Source: UBA3946 sp002385755
GTDB taxonomy: Bacteria > Bacillota_I > Bacilli_A > ML615J-28 > CAG-698
Reading direction: 5' to 3'
Length of the DNA: 64,000 nt
NCBI GenBank assembly: GCA_050953085.1
Contig: JBMNLX010000002.1
Coordinates: forward strand, 62,001 to 126,000
A program made the translations under genes and the position numbers. The notes under the pieces were generated by a model. It was not told the origin of the DNA. It was given only the letters and a program-made list of their open reading frames with translations, and did no database searches. Position 1 is the first letter of the stretch; each line of letters opens with the position of its first letter. Below are positions 50,372 through 59,093 of this stretch, one piece after another.

Positions 50372-51357
50372 AACAACCCTCCGATATATTCCCCGACGTC
50401 AAGGGAGACAATTTTCGCCTTCCCAATCGAACGCAACACGGGGACGCGGATGACGCCGCCCGCGATTTTTTTATCATGAAGGATATATTCCTTGATTTTT
50501 TCCATCGAGTAAGGCAAATTGATGTCAATCCCAAAGCGGCGGTAAAGCTCCGCGAGGGCGCTTCTCGTCCCCGGGTCCTTGGTCTCGCGATACATCCCGA
50601 AGGCGACGGCCCGGCCGTGCCCGACTTTAAAACCCGAGATACTCTCGACGGCGTGACCGACGGTGTGACCGTAGTTTAAGAGCAGGCGCTTGTTTTTGTC
50701 GAACTCGTCGGCGGCGGTAATCGCGGCCTTGATCTTCAGCGACCTATAAATAACATCCGGCAAAGAAAACGCGGAAAAAAGCGCCCGGAATAGCTTCCGG
50801 TCAAAGACGAGACCGTACTTGATGATCTCCGCCATTCCCGCGGACATCTCGCTCCGCGGCAAAGTCGAAAGCAAATCGGGATCGACTATAACCAAGTCGG
50901 GATGATAATAGGTTCCGATTTGGTTTTTATACGGCCCGGAGTTGACGGCGCATTTGCCTCCCAGGGCGCTGTCAGCCTGGGAAAGAAGCGTCGTCGGAAC
51001 GGCGACGTAGTTACAGCCGCGTTTGTATAACGAAGAGACGAAAGCGCTCAGATCGGTTATCGTCCCGCCGCCGAAACCCAACACCGTGTCCGTTTTAGAA
51101 AAGCCCAATTCAAGAAGGCGGTTAATAATCGCCTCGGCGGCGGCTAACGTCTTGTGCCGCTCGCCGGCGGGGAGAACATGCGTCGTCGCCCGGTGCAGGA
51201 TTTTTTTCATTTCCCCGCCGTACGCCCTGGCGACGTTCGCGTCGGTAATGACGAGTATTTTTCCTTCCGGCGCGAATGACGCGAGCCGCTTAAACAAACC
51301 CGGCCCGACATGGACTTTGACCCGCCCGGAACTATAGCGTATTTTTATCGTTTTCAC
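50368..51357 (-). CDS. aroB: 3-dehydroquinate synthase
   Basis: 329 residues, slightly shorter than the usual 350-360. It cyclises DAHP to 3-dehydroquinate with NAD and a metal. Visible are the NAD site VLGFGGGTITDLSAFVSSLYKRG, the TTLLSQADSALGGKCAVN loop, the metal ligand Glu in GMAEIIKYG, LLNYGHTVGHAVE and KVGHGRAVAFGM (metal His residues). The common GGGVVGD reads GGGTITD here. Four-base overlaps with aroA upstream and aroC downstream place it in the operon. Confidence 0.94.
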   Translation of the reverse strand: MKTIKIRYSSGRVKVHVGPGLFKRLASFAPEGKILVITDANVARAYGGEMKKILHRATTHVLPAGERHKTLAAAEAIINRLLELGFSKTDTVLGFGGGTITDLSAFVSSLYKRGCNYVAVPTTLLSQADSALGGKCAVNSGPYKNQIGTYYHPDLVIVDPDLLSTLPRSEMSAGMAEIIKYGLVFDRKLFRALFSAFSLPDVIYRSLKIKAAITAADEFDKNKRLLLNYGHTVGHAVESISGFKVGHGRAVAFGMYRETKDPGTRSALAELYRRFGIDINLPYSMEKIKEYILHDKKIAGGVIRVPVLRSIGKAKIVSLDVGEYIGGLL

Positions 51358-52589
51358 GGGATAATAATCTTCCCTCCTGCTTTTTGATAATCGGTGAAAA
51401 AGTCCGGGTATGATTTGGCGACGGCGTCCGCGCCCTCGATAACGAACGGCTTTTCCACGCGGCTCGCGATCGCTGCGAGAGCCATCACGATTCGGTGATC
51501 GCCGGCGCCCGTCACCCTGACGCCGCCGGGAAGTCTCCCGACGCCTTTTACCACAATCGCGTTTTCCCTAATTTCCGCCCGGCCGCCCAAAGCGTTGATC
51601 GCCCGAACGATCGCCGTTCGCCGGTCGCTTTCTTTATATTTCAACCGCGCCGTTCCGACAATCGCAATCTCGCCCCGGCCGACGGCCGCCATCGCCGAAA
51701 GAATCGGTCCCAAATCGGGATTATCGCTGATATCGAGCCGCGCGGACCCGATATCGCCCCGGTCGAGACGGTAACCGCCGTCTTCATTTTGGAAATGAAC
51801 GCCCATCTCGCCCATCAAAGGCAAAATCGCTCGGTCGCCTTGGCGCGACGCGGGATTAAGCCCGGCGATCTTTAGCCCCGGGTTCAAGCACGCGGCCGCG
51901 AGCCAATTCGCCGCGTGGGAGAAATCGCCCTCGACAGTGAAGTCGGCGGGGCGATAAGCGCCGGAGGCGGTAACCGACCGGCCGCTAACAACGTAACTAA
52001 TCCCGAAACATCGCCCGACCTCCATCGTCATGGAAACATAAGGATCGTCGACATCAATATCGACGATCTCTAACCGCGCCTTGGGAAGCAAAGGCAAGGC
52101 AAGAATCATCCCGCTTGCAAGCTGCGTCGTCTTTTTCCCGGAAATTCGAAAAACGCCTCCCTCAAGCCGACCGCGGACGCTTAATCCCTCGTTTTCGCGG
52201 GTCACGCGAAGGCCGGTTAAAGCGTCCAAATCGGGCGTCTCGACGCGTTCAAGCAAACGCGGGCTCCCGGCGATAAAGAATTCCGAACGAAAGGCGGCGA
52301 TTACCGGTAGCATAAATCGCAAAGTCGAGGCGGATTCCCCGGCCCGGTAACTTCCCGCCGCCGGGGCCTGTCTTTCCCCGAAACTCACGGCGTCATCGCT
52401 TATATCAAAGGCGAACCCGAGCCCTTTCAGGCAATCGAGCGTCGCCAGCGTGTCCTCGCAAAAAAGCGGTCTTTTTACCCGACCGCCCCCAGCCAGGGCG
52501 GCGGCGATCAAAGCCCGGTGAGTATAACTTTTCGATGGCGGGACGTTAACGGTCCCGCTAAGTTTGCTCGGTATAATAATTAAATCCAT
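51354..52589 (-). CDS. aroA: 3-phosphoshikimate 1-carboxyvinyltransferase (EPSP synthase)
   Basis: 411 residues. It joins phosphoenolpyruvate to shikimate 3-phosphate. The signature PPSKSYTHRALIAAALAGG (Lys20 region), the GESASTLRFMLPV loop (family LxAGNAGTxxR region, here GESASTLRF), ISDNPDLGPILSAMAA and GAGDHRIVMALA are present; GESASTLRF is the form seen in class II-like EPSP synthases of many Gram-positives. First gene of the aro operon; a TATAAT at 52612-52617 (minus strand) precedes a weak purine-rich ribosome site. Confidence 0.95.
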   Translation of the reverse strand: MDLIIIPSKLSGTVNVPPSKSYTHRALIAAALAGGGRVKRPLFCEDTLATLDCLKGLGFAFDISDDAVSFGERQAPAAGSYRAGESASTLRFMLPVIAAFRSEFFIAGSPRLLERVETPDLDALTGLRVTRENEGLSVRGRLEGGVFRISGKKTTQLASGMILALPLLPKARLEIVDIDVDDPYVSMTMEVGRCFGISYVVSGRSVTASGAYRPADFTVEGDFSHAANWLAAACLNPGLKIAGLNPASRQGDRAILPLMGEMGVHFQNEDGGYRLDRGDIGSARLDISDNPDLGPILSAMAAVGRGEIAIVGTARLKYKESDRRTAIVRAINALGGRAEIRENAIVVKGVGRLPGGVRVTGAGDHRIVMALAAIASRVEKPFVIEGADAVAKSYPDFFTDYQKAGGKIIIP

Positions 52590-52640
52590 GTTTTTTCTTT
52601 CTTTTTTATTTATTATACATCAAATATGCAAAAAAATAAA

Positions 52641-52672
52641 GAAAAACGACATCAACCTCACGGTTGACGTCG
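52641..52672 (-). terminator. Terminator of the arginase gene
   Basis: Eleven-base-pair stem CGACATCAACC / GGTTGACGTCG with TCAC loop, then TTTTTC and further T on the minus strand; the stop codon lies in the loop. It separates arginase from the aro operon. Confidence 0.85.
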
Positions 52673-53569
52673 GTGTCGCCTTGCTTCAAAAAATCCTTCG
52701 ATTAATCCCGCGGCCGCTTTGACCGTTCTTTCGTCCTCATCAAGCCTGGGATTTACCTCGACGACTTCAAGCGACGTGACGAGCCCGGACCGAGCGAGGA
52801 TTCTCATCGCCGCCAGCGTCTCCTCATAGCTTAGGCCGCCGGCGACCGGGGTCCCGACGCCGGGGGCGGCGGCGGGATCCAAAACGTCCAGGTCGAGGCT
52901 CAAATGGACGCCGTCCGCCTTTTCGCGGAAATGCGAGATAACGGCGCGCGTCGTTTCCGCGATGCCGTTTTTCTTAATCTCCGCGGCCGCAAACGTCTTA
53001 ATCCCAATCCTCTCGATTAATTCTTCCTCGCCGGGATCAAGCGAGCGGGCGCCGACGATGATCACGTTCGCCGTCTTTACTTTCGGCCAATAACCGTATA
53101 GGCTTGTGAGCCGGAAATGGCCGAAACCCAAACCCGCCGCGAGCGGCATCCCGTGAATATTCCCCGAGAGCGTCGTTTCGGCGGTATTTAGGTCGCCGTG
53201 GGCGTCGAACCAGATGACGCCGAGATTTTTATAATTTTTCGATATGCCGGCGAGCGCGCCGATCGCAATACTGTGGTCGCCGCCCAAAATCAGGGGAAAT
53301 CTTTTCTCCTTGATCACGCCGTCAACGACGGCCGCCAATTTCTCGTTCACCCGGACAACCGAATCCAGGTTTTTGAGTTTTTGATGCCCGTCATTCTTCC
53401 GGAACCGATACACGGGAACGTCGCCGGCGTCAACGACCTCATACCCCAGCTTTTCCAGCGCGGCGGCGAGCCCCGCCGCGCGCAGCGCCCGCGGCCCCTC
53501 CTCGACGCCGCGACGCGCCTGACCCAAATCATTGGGCACGCCGATGATCGTGATTTTGTCATTCGTCAT
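52658..53569 (-). CDS. rocF: Arginase
   Basis: 303 residues. It hydrolyses L-arginine to ornithine and urea at a dinuclear manganese centre. Metal ligands are visible as GGDHS (His99), DAHGD (Asp122, His124, Asp126) and SLDLDVLDP (Asp226, Asp228). The start GVPNDLGQARRGVEEGPRALR and the APGVGTPVAGGLSYEE segment resemble Bacillus-type arginase more than agmatinase. It is monocistronic, with a good promoter, a short palindrome in the leader and its own terminator; no other arginine catabolic genes are adjacent. Confidence 0.92.
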   Translation of the reverse strand: MTNDKITIIGVPNDLGQARRGVEEGPRALRAAGLAAALEKLGYEVVDAGDVPVYRFRKNDGHQKLKNLDSVVRVNEKLAAVVDGVIKEKRFPLILGGDHSIAIGALAGISKNYKNLGVIWFDAHGDLNTAETTLSGNIHGMPLAAGLGFGHFRLTSLYGYWPKVKTANVIIVGARSLDPGEEELIERIGIKTFAAAEIKKNGIAETTRAVISHFREKADGVHLSLDLDVLDPAAAPGVGTPVAGGLSYEETLAAMRILARSGLVTSLEVVEVNPRLDEDERTVKAAAGLIEGFFEARRHRRQP

Positions 53570-53602
53570 AAAACACCTCGATGCGATTTTCTAACAAACA
53601 AT

Positions 53603-53655
53603 GATAATATTATCTTTACACCAAATATTATACACGCGGCGGACGCGGCCGTCAA
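53603..53655 (-). promoter_or_regulatory. Promoter of rocF with a downstream palindrome
   Basis: Minus strand: -35 TTGACG (53650-53655), 17-base spacer, -10 TATAAT (53627-53632). A perfect 12-base palindrome GATAATATTATC (53603-53614) lies at about +7 to +18, a typical repressor-operator position; the regulator is unknown. Confidence 0.6.
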
Positions 53656-53681
53656 GAAAGCCGTCTTTTCCCGCCAAGAAA

Positions 53682-53710
53682 AAAAAAGCAATTCCGGCGT
53701 CGGAATTGCT
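53682..53710 (-). terminator. Terminator of the Bax-inhibitor-like gene
   Basis: AGCAATTCC / GGAATTGCT stem followed by about nine T on the minus strand. Confidence 0.85.
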
Positions 53711-53725
53711 TATGTTTAAAAACCG

Positions 53726-54463
53726 TTAATCGCGCCTCATCATCAGTCGCGCCAACAAAGGCAAAATCTCCATATAAAGCCAGACAAGAGTGAACACGAG
53801 ACCGAAAGCCACGTACCACTCGAAAAATTTGGGCGCGCCGCCCTCGACGACTCTCCTAATCATTTCTAAATCAAAGAATAGATAGAGGGTGCAAAGGAAG
53901 ATCATAATTCCCGATACCACCGCCATGATCCTGAAATCAAACTCTATCTGGATAAAGAGGGAAATGATCCATAAAAGCAACATCGTCACAAGAATCGACA
54001 AAGCGAAAATCATCAGGAACCTGATAAACTTGCTCGTAACTTTTACCGTCCCGGTCAAAAAGAGCGTGACGACGAGGGTCAACACGACGACCGTCGAAAG
54101 CAGCGCCGCCAGAACGACTCCCGGGGCTACAGCCTCGAAAGCAAGCGACACCACGCCGACCAAAAGGCCTTCCGCCAGGCAATATAGCGAGCCGAAGACT
54201 TTGGCCGCGGACGGGATCAAAAACGCAAACAGCGCGAAAATAGTGGTCGTAAACAGGGAAATAATCAGCATGGTAACGAAAAGCTCGGCGTTGGCAACCA
54301 TCAACGCGAGGCCGCCGAAAGCTCCGACAAGAACAAGCGCGATGTAAAATAGAGCTTTGCGGGCGACGCCGGCATAGGTCGACGCTTCATATGTTTTATC
54401 CAACGACTCGGTTTCGTTCAATGCTCTTCTATAAACTGGGTTATGACTACGGAAAAAATTCAT
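53726..54463 (-). CDS. Bax inhibitor-1/YccA family membrane protein
   Basis: 245 residues with seven hydrophobic helices. A soluble N-terminal segment (RSHNPVYRRALNETES) is followed by the YARKALFYIALVL-like start of helix 1 (here GVARKALFYIALVL), EGLLVGVVSLAFE and the last helices FDLEMIRRVVEGGAPKFFEWYVAFGLVFTLVWLYMEILPLLARL. The pattern matches the long Bax-inhibitor-like group common in bacteria; members may act as pH-sensitive calcium leak channels, though the bacterial role is unsettled. AGGTGAT precedes the ATG and a promoter lies upstream. Confidence 0.85.
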   Translation of the reverse strand: MNFFRSHNPVYRRALNETESLDKTYEASTYAGVARKALFYIALVLVGAFGGLALMVANAELFVTMLIISLFTTTIFALFAFLIPSAAKVFGSLYCLAEGLLVGVVSLAFEAVAPGVVLAALLSTVVVLTLVVTLFLTGTVKVTSKFIRFLMIFALSILVTMLLLWIISLFIQIEFDFRIMAVVSGIMIFLCTLYLFFDLEMIRRVVEGGAPKFFEWYVAFGLVFTLVWLYMEILPLLARLMMRRD

Positions 54464-54520
54464 AATATCACCTAATTCGTTACGATAGTAACGTCCTTTC
54501 CTGTTATAGTTCTATTAATA

Positions 54521-54549
54521 ATTATATACTATTATTATTATAAAATCAA
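54521..54549 (-). promoter_or_regulatory. Promoter of the Bax-inhibitor-like gene
   Basis: Minus strand: -35 TTGATT (54544-54549), 17-base spacer, -10 TATAAT (54521-54526), in the gap after polC. Confidence 0.6.
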
Positions 54550-54563
54550 ACAATTTTATTAAT

Positions 54564-57500
54564 TTAAAACAATTCTATCTGATCGTCTTCGGGCAATCCC
54601 TGGAAAACGCCGAGTTGACGCATTCTTTCGAACAAGGTCGCGTTGACCTTGGTTCTTCTGACCACGTCGCGTTCCGAGGTAAACGGCGCCTCTTCCCGGG
54701 CGTCGGTGATTGACTTCGCCGTCGCCTCGCCCAAAGAATCCAGAGCGCGGAACGGAATAATCAAACTATTGCCCTCGATTACGAAATCCCGCCACGATGA
54801 TTTGAAGATATTGATTTGTTGGAAGGTGTACCCGCGAACGGTCATTTCCAGGGCCAAAAGCAGGGTATTGTAGAGTTCCTGCTCTTTGACCGAGGCTTTG
54901 CGGGATTTGATCTTCTCGTCCAACTCGTTAAGCCGCAGATTGATCGTCTTGCTTCCGCCGACCATCGCCTCGACGTCGAAAGCCGTCGCCCGGCGGGAAA
55001 AATAAGCCGCGTAATAGTAGATCGGCCTATGAACCTTAAACCAGCCGATCCGCAAGGCCATGATAACGTAAGCGGCGGCGTGGGCTTTGGGAAACATATA
55101 TTTGATTTTTTTGCACGAATCGATATACCAGGGCGGGATATTATGGGCAAGCATTTCCCGCTCGTAATGGGGCTCGACCCCTTTCCCGCGGCGCACGTCT
55201 TCCATGATTTTAAAGGCGTCGAGCGCCGGGAGACCTTTGGCGAGCAAATAGACCATAATGTCGTCGCGGCAGCCGATCAAGTCGCGGAACGGCACCGCCC
55301 CGACCTCTTTATCGACGCCGAGCATCAATTCCCGGGCGTTTCCGGCCCAGACGTCCCGGCCGTGGCTTAATCCCGAGATCTTAATCAATTCTTCCACTGA
55401 TTTCGGTCTGATTTCCCGCAACATCTCCTTCGCCAAGGGTGTGCCGAATTCCGGCAGGCCGGTCGTTCCCACGACCTCGCGGACGTCCGTGGCGTCCACC
55501 CCGAGGCTTGATAGACCCGAGAAAAGCGCCAGGACTTTCTCGTCGGCGAGCGGAATCTCCTCGGCCGCGGCGAACGGGAATTTCTCCGGCTCCTTTTCCA
55601 CATAATCCATCAGGTGTCTGATCATCGTCGGGTCGTCATGCCCGAGGATATCCATTTTCAATAAATTATCCTCAAACTTATGATAATCGTAATGCGTCGT
55701 CCGCCAGGGCGAGGAAAGATCGTCGGCCGGGTACTGGACGGGAATAATCTCGTTATGATCGATTTCTTTCGGGATGATGACAATCCCGCCGGGATGTTGC
55801 CCGGTAGAACGCTTCACGCCGGTAATCTTGTCGGCGAGGCGAACGATCTCGCAACGCCGGGCCTGGATTCCCCGGCGCTCGAGAAACCCCTTGACGAATC
55901 CCCAAGCCATCCGGTCGGCGATCGTCGAGATGGTGCCGGCGCGGAAGGTATGATCCTCCCCGAAAAGCTCGCGCAAGAAATCGTGGGCGCGGCTTTGATA
56001 CTCGCCGGAAAAATTCAGGTCGATGTCGGGAACTTTGTCTCCCTTGATGCCGAGAAACGTCTCGAACGGGATATCGACGCCGTCGCGGCCCAAATCATGC
56101 CCGCAAAGCGGGCACTCGGCCGCCGGCAGGTCATATCCGGTCCCCGCCGCCTGCAATGTTTCCTCGAAAAGCTCCGCCTTTACAAACGGCGCGTATTTCT
56201 TCTTCTCTTCATTATTGAGTTTAATCGCGAGGAAATTGCACTTCGGGCAATAATAATGGGGCGGGAGGGCGTTAACCTCGGTGATTCCCATGAAAAAGGC
56301 CACGAGGCTGGATCCTACCGATCCGCGGCTGCCGACGATATAGCCCGCGTCGCGGGAATGTTTCACGAGCAAATGCGATATATAATAGATTGACGCGAAG
56401 TTGTTATTAATAATGCTGTCAAGTTCTTTTTTGACGCGGTCGCCGATAAAAGGCGGAAGATCCTTGCCGTAAAGATTGCGCGCCCGCTCGTAGGTAAGAT
56501 CGATAACGGCCTGTTTCATCGAGGGGACGCCTCGGTTTTTAAGCGAATCGTCGCTCGGAGCAAAAAGCTTGTCGGGAAACAGGGGGAAACGTTCGATCAT
56601 GTCGGCGATCAAATTAGTGTTGACGATGACGATCTCTTCCGCCTGGTCCTTTCCAAGAAAAGCAAACTCCTCGAGCATCTCTTCGGTCAAGCGGAAATGC
56701 TGCGACGGCAGCCTCCTGGCGTTATACAGGGGATGAAGCCCGCCCCCGACCATCGGCGTGTTGATGAATATTTCCCGCAAGCGGGTGTCTTCTTTGTTTA
56801 TAATATGAACGTCGCCGGTCGCGACGATGATTTTCCCGCGAGCCTTCCCCGCCTTAATGATCTTCTTTATCGCGTCCTTGATACAGGCCTCGTCATAAGC
56901 GTCATCGCCGGTATCAAACAGATGATAATAGGAATCGACTGGCTGGATTTCCAAATAATCATAAAAATCGACCGCGCGGAGCAGTTTCTCGTAATCATCA
57001 CGCAGGGCGAGATTAAAAATCTCGCCGTTTCCGCAAGCGCTGCCGACAAGCAACCCGTCGCGGTGCTCGGCCAAGAACTTCTTCGGGATACGCGGCTCGC
57101 CGTAATAATAGACGGTGTGCGAGGCGGAAATGATTTTGTTTAGATTAACGATGCCTTCGCGGTTCTTCGCCAAAAGCGTTATGTGCGTCGGGAAGGCGTT
57201 GGCGTAAGCCTCCTCCTCGACGATCAAATCGTTGATTTTCCCGTAATTGTCGATGCCGGCGGCTCGCAACTCCTTAAGCATCCGGAGAAAGACCGCGGCT
57301 AACGCCCGCGCGTCCGCGATCGCCCGGTGATGCTGAACGAGCTCGACGTCGAAATACTTGGCGACCGCTTTCAGGTTAAAAGTCTTCAGTTTCGACGCGT
57401 ACCTAATCTTGGCGAGCTGCAGGGTGTCAATGCTCGGGTATTCGCCGTCAAACAATTTATGATCGCGCAAGTTTTTATACAAGTAGGAATTATCGAAAAT

Positions 57501-59048
57501 GGCGTTGTGCGCCACAAGAATCGCCTCGCCGATAAAATCCTTAAACTTGCCGATAACCTCGCCAATCGGGGGAGCGCCGCGCACGTCGTCCTCGGTTATC
57601 GAGGTGATTTCCGTAATTTCCGCCGGAATCGGCCGTTTCGGCTTAACGTATGTCGAGAACTCCTCGACGATCTCCTCGCCGCGGATCTTTACGGCCGCGA
57701 TTTCGATAATCTCGTTATAATTGCTGGAAAGGCCGGTTGTTTCCAAATCGTAGACAACATAGACCGCGTCGTCCAAATCAATGTCGGCGTCGGTCAGGGC
57801 GATCCTGAATTTATTCTCGTCGACCATTACCCCCTCGAGGCCAAAAATCGGCTTAATATCGGCGCCCCGGGTCAGGGCGTCCAGGTCCGGCAAGGCCTGA
57901 ATATTGTAATGGTCGGTGACCGCGAGGGCGCGGTGCCGGAATTCCAGGGCGCAGTTCACGTAGTCGGCGACGTCCATGACGCCGTCCTGAACCGACATTT
58001 TCGTGTGGGCGTGAAGCTCGACCCGACGCCGCGGCATCATGTCGGCGCGGCGCTTTTCCTCGCTTTTTCCAAGGCCAAGCATTTCCCTTATCCGCAAAAC
58101 AACGTCGTCGGCGAATTTATCATATTCCAAAAAACCGAAAACGCGAACGCGGTTGCCTTTAAAGGCATGATTCATATAGAAGTTCTCGTCCAGGGAACTG
58201 TTGACGTTTAGAAAGGTCTTGATAATGATCGAATCGTTCTCGTCAAAGAGAATTCCCTCGTAAATCTTATAGCCGCCGCGGACTTCCTTGATTTCCGCCT
58301 TGATAATATCCCCCTCGACCACAAACTTAGGCGAGCCGTATTTTTGCGTGTACTCGATGATTTGCACTTCGGATGCGGGAACGTCCTTAAGTCGGGTAAC
58401 GGGAGCGTTGATCTCGGCGTTGATTTTTCTTTTCCGGTAAACTTTTTCCTTATCTTTTTCCTTATCTTTTGAAGCGAGCTCATACATCCGCTGCTCGGCT
58501 AGTATCTCCTCGGTGCTTTTGTTGATATTGTTTTCGATAATTTCCGCGATCGGCACCTCGAATTTGCTTACCGCGACCGCTATTTCCACATTATCCAAAT
58601 TATAACGGGCGAACCCAGCGGAAATACTCGGCACGAAGCGCTTGATCATTTCGGCCTCGCTCTCGTTGGCCGCGTAAATGGTGATATTGTCGTTTTCAAA
58701 AACGGTATTAAAACTCTTAAGCGCCTCAAACCGCGGGCGTTCTAGGCAGCAGGAGGCGAGAATATGATTGTAGTAATCTTGAAGAACCTCGGGTTCGACA
58801 GTTTTGTTTCGGAATCTGTAATATACCGAAACCGTCTTGATATCGTCGTTTTTAAAACGAGCGATTAATCGCTCCTCGAGCCGCTTCAAGGCGTCGATGC
58901 CGATAACCGCGGAAAAAGAAATATAGAGATTCCAAACCATCTCGCTTTCCACGATCTCAACGAATTCAAAAGCGCCGCCCGGATAATCTTTTTCCTCCAA
59001 GCCGACGGTTTTGATTAACTCCCTGAATTTAGCCCTTTTATATTCCAT
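54564..59048 (-). CDS. polC: DNA polymerase III PolC-type alpha subunit
   Basis: 1494 residues, the replicative polymerase of low-GC Gram-positives. Order: N-terminal domain, OB fold (about 240-330), PHP domain starting HAHTKMSVQDGVMD (346), inserted DEDDh proofreading exonuclease beginning YDLETTG (Asp434, Glu436) and ending HHRAIADARAL, remainder of PHP, zinc-binding CPKC and CPLC, then the polymerase core with SRGSVGSSLVAFFMGI, PDIDLNFSG (catalytic Asp1008 and Asp1010) and STGQHPGGIVIIP. I start at ATG 59046-59048 with AGAGAGG upstream. It lies 45 bases after an amidohydrolase gene, so co-transcription is likely. Confidence 0.96.
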   Translation of the reverse strand: MEYKRAKFRELIKTVGLEEKDYPGGAFEFVEIVESEMVWNLYISFSAVIGIDALKRLEERLIARFKNDDIKTVSVYYRFRNKTVEPEVLQDYYNHILASCCLERPRFEALKSFNTVFENDNITIYAANESEAEMIKRFVPSISAGFARYNLDNVEIAVAVSKFEVPIAEIIENNINKSTEEILAEQRMYELASKDKEKDKEKVYRKRKINAEINAPVTRLKDVPASEVQIIEYTQKYGSPKFVVEGDIIKAEIKEVRGGYKIYEGILFDENDSIIIKTFLNVNSSLDENFYMNHAFKGNRVRVFGFLEYDKFADDVVLRIREMLGLGKSEEKRRADMMPRRRVELHAHTKMSVQDGVMDVADYVNCALEFRHRALAVTDHYNIQALPDLDALTRGADIKPIFGLEGVMVDENKFRIALTDADIDLDDAVYVVYDLETTGLSSNYNEIIEIAAVKIRGEEIVEEFSTYVKPKRPIPAEITEITSITEDDVRGAPPIGEVIGKFKDFIGEAILVAHNAIFDNSYLYKNLRDHKLFDGEYPSIDTLQLAKIRYASKLKTFNLKAVAKYFDVELVQHHRAIADARALAAVFLRMLKELRAAGIDNYGKINDLIVEEEAYANAFPTHITLLAKNREGIVNLNKIISASHTVYYYGEPRIPKKFLAEHRDGLLVGSACGNGEIFNLALRDDYEKLLRAVDFYDYLEIQPVDSYYHLFDTGDDAYDEACIKDAIKKIIKAGKARGKIIVATGDVHIINKEDTRLREIFINTPMVGGGLHPLYNARRLPSQHFRLTEEMLEEFAFLGKDQAEEIVIVNTNLIADMIERFPLFPDKLFAPSDDSLKNRGVPSMKQAVIDLTYERARNLYGKDLPPFIGDRVKKELDSIINNNFASIYYISHLLVKHSRDAGYIVGSRGSVGSSLVAFFMGITEVNALPPHYYCPKCNFLAIKLNNEEKKKYAPFVKAELFEETLQAAGTGYDLPAAECPLCGHDLGRDGVDIPFETFLGIKGDKVPDIDLNFSGEYQSRAHDFLRELFGEDHTFRAGTISTIADRMAWGFVKGFLERRGIQARRCEIVRLADKITGVKRSTGQHPGGIVIIPKEIDHNEIIPVQYPADDLSSPWRTTHYDYHKFEDNLLKMDILGHDDPTMIRHLMDYVEKEPEKFPFAAAEEIPLADEKVLALFSGLSSLGVDATDVREVVGTTGLPEFGTPLAKEMLREIRPKSVEELIKISGLSHGRDVWAGNARELMLGVDKEVGAVPFRDLIGCRDDIMVYLLAKGLPALDAFKIMEDVRRGKGVEPHYEREMLAHNIPPWYIDSCKKIKYMFPKAHAAAYVIMALRIGWFKVHRPIYYYAAYFSRRATAFDVEAMVGGSKTINLRLNELDEKIKSRKASVKEQELYNTLLLALEMTVRGYTFQQINIFKSSWRDFVIEGNSLIIPFRALDSLGEATAKSITDAREEAPFTSERDVVRRTKVNATLFERMRQLGVFQGLPEDDQIELF

Positions 59049-59093
59049 GCCAATCAACCTCTCTAGTATTTTATCACAAATAACGACAATAAT

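Noticed and set aside
57327..58211. 294-residue plus-strand ORF inside polC
   Set aside because: Antisense to well-conserved PHP and exonuclease motifs of polC, with no domain or ribosome site of its own.
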